Of a stretch of 40,437 nt of DNA, positions 37,489 through 40,437 are shown piece after piece (position 1 is the stretch's first letter; each line of letters begins with the position of its first letter). A model generated the notes under the pieces. That model made no database searches. It saw only the letters and a program-made list of their open reading frames with translations, and was not told the origin of the DNA. Both the position numbers and the translations under genes were made by a program. This DNA comes from Chloroflexota bacterium (GTDB taxonomy: Bacteria; Chloroflexota; Dehalococcoidia; SM23-28-2; RBG-16-64-32): contig VBJS01000004.1 of the NCBI GenBank assembly GCA_005880055.1, positions 1-40,437 of the forward strand. The letters are read 5' to 3'.

Positions 37489-38671
37489 ACTGCCGCGATA
37501 CGTCCGCCGGAAAGCGGCCGTCCTTTACGTGCACGTCCAGCCGGTCCTTCCCCTTCACCTGGTGGACGCTGGTGATGGCCTGCTTGCCTTCGCGCAGTTG
37601 CACCACCGCGTAACCGCGGGCGAGTGTGGCCCTGGGATCGAGCGAGCGAAGCTGAAGCGCACACGCGTTTGCGCCCTGCGACCGTCCGTCCATTCCCCGG
37701 CCCAGTACCGCGCCCGCGTGTCGCACCATCGCCGCGATTTGCTCCAGCCGGCGCGATGGATCGGGAATGGCTGCCCGCATCCGGTGGCCCGCGGCCTCCA
37801 TGCCGGAAAGGCGGCGCCTCACGGGGCCGTCGACTGCTGTGTACCCTGCCTGCATCAGGGCGCGCACCTGGCGCCAGACCTGCTGCCAGTCTGGCGCCAC
37901 TATCTCCGCGGCTGCCGATGGCGTCGGTGCGCGCACGTCGGCTACGAAGTCGGCGATGGTGTAGTCTGTCTCGTGCCCGACCGCGGAGACGACCGGGACC
38001 GTGCTGGCGAAGATGGCGCGGGCGACTATCTCCTCGTTGAACGCCCATAACTCCTCGATCGAGCCGCCGCCTCGGGCGACGATGATGACGTCCGTGCACG
38101 GGCGCTCGTTGAGCTGGCGAATCGCCTCCGTAACCCCGATGGCGGCACGCACGCCCTGCACCGGAGTCGGGGCGAGCACGATTTCTGCAAGTGGCCAGCG
38201 GCGGCTTATGACCCTCAGGATATCGTGGAAGACCGCCCCCGACGGCGAGGTCACGACGCCGATGCACGAGGGAAACGCCGGCAGCTGGCGCTTGCGCTCT
38301 TCGGCGAACAGCCCTTCGGCGGCCAGCTTCTCCCGCAAGCGCTCGAACTCCGCTTGCTTGGCGCCGACGCCGGCCGGCTGCACGAAATCGACGACCAGCT
38401 GGATGTCGCCGCGTTGTTCGTAGAACGTGACGTTGCCGTGTGCCAGCACTTGGGCGCCGTTGTCCAGGGGCGCGCCGCGGTATTGGCGCTGGAACATGAC
38501 GCAGCGGAGCGCGTACGCGCCTTCTTTCAGCGTGAAGTAGACGTGCCCGCGGGTTGACCGGGAAAGGTTGGAGATCTCGCCCTCAACCCAGAGGTTGGAG
38601 AGCTTGAGGTCGCCCTCGATCACATCCTTCAGGTAGCGGGCGAGCCGGGAGACAGAGATCGATTCGAGCAC
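37478..38671 (-). CDS. xseA: Exodeoxyribonuclease VII large subunit
   Basis: A 397-residue nuclease subunit. The N-terminal OB fold (LWVEGEISNLSRSTRGHVYFTLK) binds ssDNA; the catalytic domain carries GVVTSPSGAVFHDIL, RGGGSIEELWAFNEE and SAVGHETDYTIADFVADVRAPTPSAAAE, and a helical region and C-terminal barrel follow (ARGYAVV). The start is GTG at 38671. A TACAAT -10 lies 6 nt upstream, so the transcript is probably leaderless. Confidence 0.96.
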   Translation of the reverse strand: MLESISVSRLARYLKDVIEGDLKLSNLWVEGEISNLSRSTRGHVYFTLKEGAYALRCVMFQRQYRGAPLDNGAQVLAHGNVTFYEQRGDIQLVVDFVQPAGVGAKQAEFERLREKLAAEGLFAEERKRQLPAFPSCIGVVTSPSGAVFHDILRVISRRWPLAEIVLAPTPVQGVRAAIGVTEAIRQLNERPCTDVIIVARGGGSIEELWAFNEEIVARAIFASTVPVVSAVGHETDYTIADFVADVRAPTPSAAAEIVAPDWQQVWRQVRALMQAGYTAVDGPVRRRLSGMEAAGHRMRAAIPDPSRRLEQIAAMVRHAGAVLGRGMDGRSQGANACALQLRSLDPRATLARGYAVVQLREGKQAITSVHQVKGKDRLDVHVKDGRFPADVSRQYGF

Positions 38672-38677
38672 GGGTCT

Positions 38678-38683
38678 ATTGTA
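38678..38683 (-). promoter_or_regulatory. -10 element TACAAT of xseA-xseB-PHP-purN
   Basis: Minus-strand TACAAT located 6 bases before the GTG start codon, with no convincing -35. The expected transcription start coincides with the GTG, as at udg and purE. Confidence 0.45.
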
Positions 38684-38724
38684 CCGGAGAAGAACTGCCG
38701 GCCGTCGGCTCTAATGGCACTCGC

Positions 38725-40086
38725 TCAGCGCTCGAGGAAGGCCGCGCTTGCCCAGCCCTGGTTACCGGAGGGCGTTGTGACTGCAATCCAAGTTCCGCTG
38801 TCGCCGCTTCGAGACTCGCCGGTGTCGTGTAAAAGAACCCCATCTGCCACGCAGTCGAGCACTTCGCCGGATGACGAGGGCTCTGCGCGAATCTGGAGGC
38901 AAGATCCGGTGTTCACAACTCGCGCGAACCGCCCGACCTGAACCGCATCGACGAGCGACCTTCCGTAGGGTTGGTACGGCCGCTGATCTCGAACGAACGT
39001 ATCCCTCAGTAGTCGGTACTCGCCTGATGCCAAATCGAGAAGCGCGGGCACCGGGACCCCCAGGTACTCCGGCGGAGGTGGCACATTTATGGTCACCACG
39101 GCCCGGTCATCCTTCGGCGACCACCAACCCGGCACGATGAACTGGGATGTCTTGTATAGACGCTGGCGAGACGGAACACTACCGTTCATCGCATATGTTT
39201 CAAGGCCGTACGCGGACACGCCACCCTCAGCCAGGTCCACACCGAGCAGGAATGAGCCTTTGTCGGGGGTGAGGTCACCGAGCATTCGGCGGGCGACGCC
39301 GATTCCGCTGCGATCCGGGATAAATACAGCACCATCGCTCAATAGCAGCCCGCCGGCGCTTGTCCTCCAAAGGGCCTGCCCTGAGGCCGTCAACACCGGA
39401 GGGTAGTTCGAAGCTCCACTGGGCTGTTCAACAACAATATTTCCCGGGTACGTTCTGAACTCAACTCCGGCCAGCGGTTGTAGGTAATTCATGGTGAGGA
39501 CCTCACCGCTTTCAAGCAGGCCGACCACGAAGAGGGCCGGACCGCCTCGCGCGATCTCGTTCCACGTCACGCCCCCATCGGTCGAACGGAGGATGGCGCT
39601 TACCGAGTCCGCTTCCCAACTACTCAAACCACCAGTGCCGCATCCTCCTTTAATGCACAAACTGACGGCCATGACAGATGCATCCGGGATGACTGCGAGC
39701 CCATTGACGCTGGGGGCGTACTCATGAGTCGACCCGTCGGGTGCGACAACCGTTTGCTTCGGATAATCAAGGGCCGCTGGATCGAGGATAGTTTCGCTAC
39801 GGATCGTGCTCGCGCGATCTTTGTAGAGCCGAACCAGACTGCTTGGGCCACCTTCACAGCCCCAACACCCCGTTTCAACGATGAGCGCCATGTTGTCCGG
39901 AAAGGGAGCGTCCGGGCCCATCCGGAGTGTTTGAACGTCTGCCGGACTCATGGAAGGCATTGCTGACTGTGCCGACGCGCTGCCTGTAGGACTCGCGGTA
40001 TTACTGGGTGCCGGCCTGTCGTCGTTGCTTCCGCACGCCGCCAGTAGTGCGATGAAAGGCACGATGGAGAGCCGCATCCAACTCAT
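38725..40086 (-). CDS. Lipoprotein with BNR/sialidase-like repeat region and C-terminal SH3 domain
   Basis: A 453-residue secreted lipoprotein. The signal peptide (1-17) ends in the lipobox LLAAC (lipidated Cys18), followed by a Ser/Thr/Pro-rich linker (to about 47). The middle resembles a beta-propeller, with one clear Asp-box (RSTDGGVTWN). The last 70 residues are a bacterial SH3 domain (RVVNTGSCLQIRAEPSSSGEVL, then WIAVTTPSGNQGWASAAFLER). It probably binds a surface polymer or protein. No enzyme active site is recognised. It is not overlapped by any neighbour. Confidence 0.8.
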   Translation of the reverse strand: MSWMRLSIVPFIALLAACGSNDDRPAPSNTASPTGSASAQSAMPSMSPADVQTLRMGPDAPFPDNMALIVETGCWGCEGGPSSLVRLYKDRASTIRSETILDPAALDYPKQTVVAPDGSTHEYAPSVNGLAVIPDASVMAVSLCIKGGCGTGGLSSWEADSVSAILRSTDGGVTWNEIARGGPALFVVGLLESGEVLTMNYLQPLAGVEFRTYPGNIVVEQPSGASNYPPVLTASGQALWRTSAGGLLLSDGAVFIPDRSGIGVARRMLGDLTPDKGSFLLGVDLAEGGVSAYGLETYAMNGSVPSRQRLYKTSQFIVPGWWSPKDDRAVVTINVPPPPEYLGVPVPALLDLASGEYRLLRDTFVRDQRPYQPYGRSLVDAVQVGRFARVVNTGSCLQIRAEPSSSGEVLDCVADGVLLHDTGESRSGDSGTWIAVTTPSGNQGWASAAFLER

Positions 40087-40178
40087 CTTCGTACTACGAG
40101 AAACGCCCGCTTATGGAAGCGGTTACGGGCAAACGCTGCCCCTGCTTTGCAACCGCTCAGAAGACGGCCGCCGGCCGC

Positions 40179-40207
40179 GTAGAGACGGGCCGCCGGGCCG
40201 TCTCTAC
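40179..40207 (-). terminator. Hairpin overlapping the efp stop codon
   Basis: GTAGAGACGG (40179-40188) pairs with CCGTCTCTAC (40198-40207) around a 9-nt loop. The efp stop TAG (40204-40206 on the plus strand as CTA) lies inside the stem. There is no T run, so termination may need Rho or processing. Confidence 0.45.
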
Positions 40208-40437
40208 CTGCCGGCGCGCTCCAGGTACTCGCCGGTCCGCGTGTCGATCTTGAGCATGTCGCCGACGTTCACGAACAGCGGTACCTGCACGCTGATGCCC
40301 GTCTCCAGCTTCGCCGGCTTCGTTCCGCCCTGCGCCGTGTCGCCACGCACCCAGGGGTCGGTCTGCGTTACGGCGAGCTCGACGGCCGCCGGCAGCTCGA
40401 CGCCGACCGGTTCGTCGCCGTACATCAGCAGGTTGCA
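40204..40437 (-). CDS. efp: Elongation factor P, C-terminal part (truncated by the window)
   Basis: About 77 residues of EF-P are visible, from the central OB domain (CNLLMYGDEPVGVELP) to the end. EF-P enters the ribosome E site and relieves stalling at polyproline. The C-terminal domain shows the conserved DPWVRGDTAQGGTKPAKLETG and VPLFVNVGDMLKIDTRTGEYLERA. The N-terminal KOW domain with the modified residue lies beyond base 40437, so the modification class cannot be seen. Confidence 0.95.
   Translation of the reverse strand, partial: CNLLMYGDEPVGVELPAAVELAVTQTDPWVRGDTAQGGTKPAKLETGISVQVPLFVNVGDMLKIDTRTGEYLERAGR

Noticed and set aside
1..40437. CRISPR arrays, tRNA or rRNA genes, insertion sequences
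   Set aside because: Reading both strands gave no regular spacer-repeat arrays, no tRNA T-loops in cloverleaf context, no rRNA and no transposase ORFs.

Overview
The window is a GC-rich, densely coded bacterial chromosome segment made almost entirely of housekeeping operons. Many genes overlap by 4 nt (ATGA/GTGA) or sit a few bases apart. Gene content and gene styles suggest a Chloroflexota, probably Dehalococcoidia-like, organism: short-form HisG with HisZ, family-4 uracil-DNA glycosylase beside RNase J and FtsK, a resolvase-like gene between a C4 zinc-ribbon coiled-coil gene and RNase HI, interspersed TCGGAATGACA-type repeats, and many small zinc-ribbon proteins. That assignment is inference; no 16S gene is present. 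No prophage, IS element, CRISPR array or tRNA was seen.

Layout. 1-325: small basic protein. 344-525: interspersed repeats. About 550-833 (-): a candidate structured RNA with its own promoter and terminator. 870-5527 (-): udg-rnj-ftsK. 5591-6869 (-): tat operon led by an unlisted 44-aa membrane protein. 6944-10353 (-): DUF177-rpmF-zinc-ribbon-fabD-fabG-nusB-acpP. 10488-13010 (+): zinc-ribbon coiled-coil protein, catalytically dead serine-recombinase homologue and RNase HI, then the RNase P RNA and a MurE-like ligase. 15047-15245 (+): a compact leader or small RNA just upstream of birA. 16034-18261 (-): NfeD and slipin. 18322-25283 (+): hisZ-hisG-phospholipase-like-hisD-hisC-hisB-nudix. 25370-28822 (-): purB-purC-PPOX-DinB-purS. 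29365-30980 (-): purE and three small genes. 31080-32111: divergent PRC-barrel and C2H2 zinc-finger genes. 32118-33395 (-): purD. 33687-35605 (-): NAD salvage. 35706-38671 (-): xseA-xseB-PHP-purN. 38725-40437 (-): a lipoprotein and the end of efp.

The genes cover lipid precursor supply, two thirds of the histidine pathway, six purine genes in four transcription units, NAD salvage, protein export, membrane quality control, and RNA/DNA maintenance (RNase J, RNase P, RNase HI, FtsK, Exo VII, UDG).

The observations most worth following are: (1) a resolvase-family protein that has lost its catalytic serine but kept its DNA-binding modules and sits inside a housekeeping operon; (2) HisG as a tandem duplication in one chain, one copy having lost its PRPP loop, still paired with HisZ; (3) a roughly 165-nt transcript before birA with an unusually long Shine-Dalgarno match, a 24-aa ORF, a self-complementary anti-SD segment and an intrinsic terminator 18 nt before the birA start; (4) the orphan RNA unit after ftsK; and (5) several promoters placed so close to start codons that the mRNAs should be leaderless.
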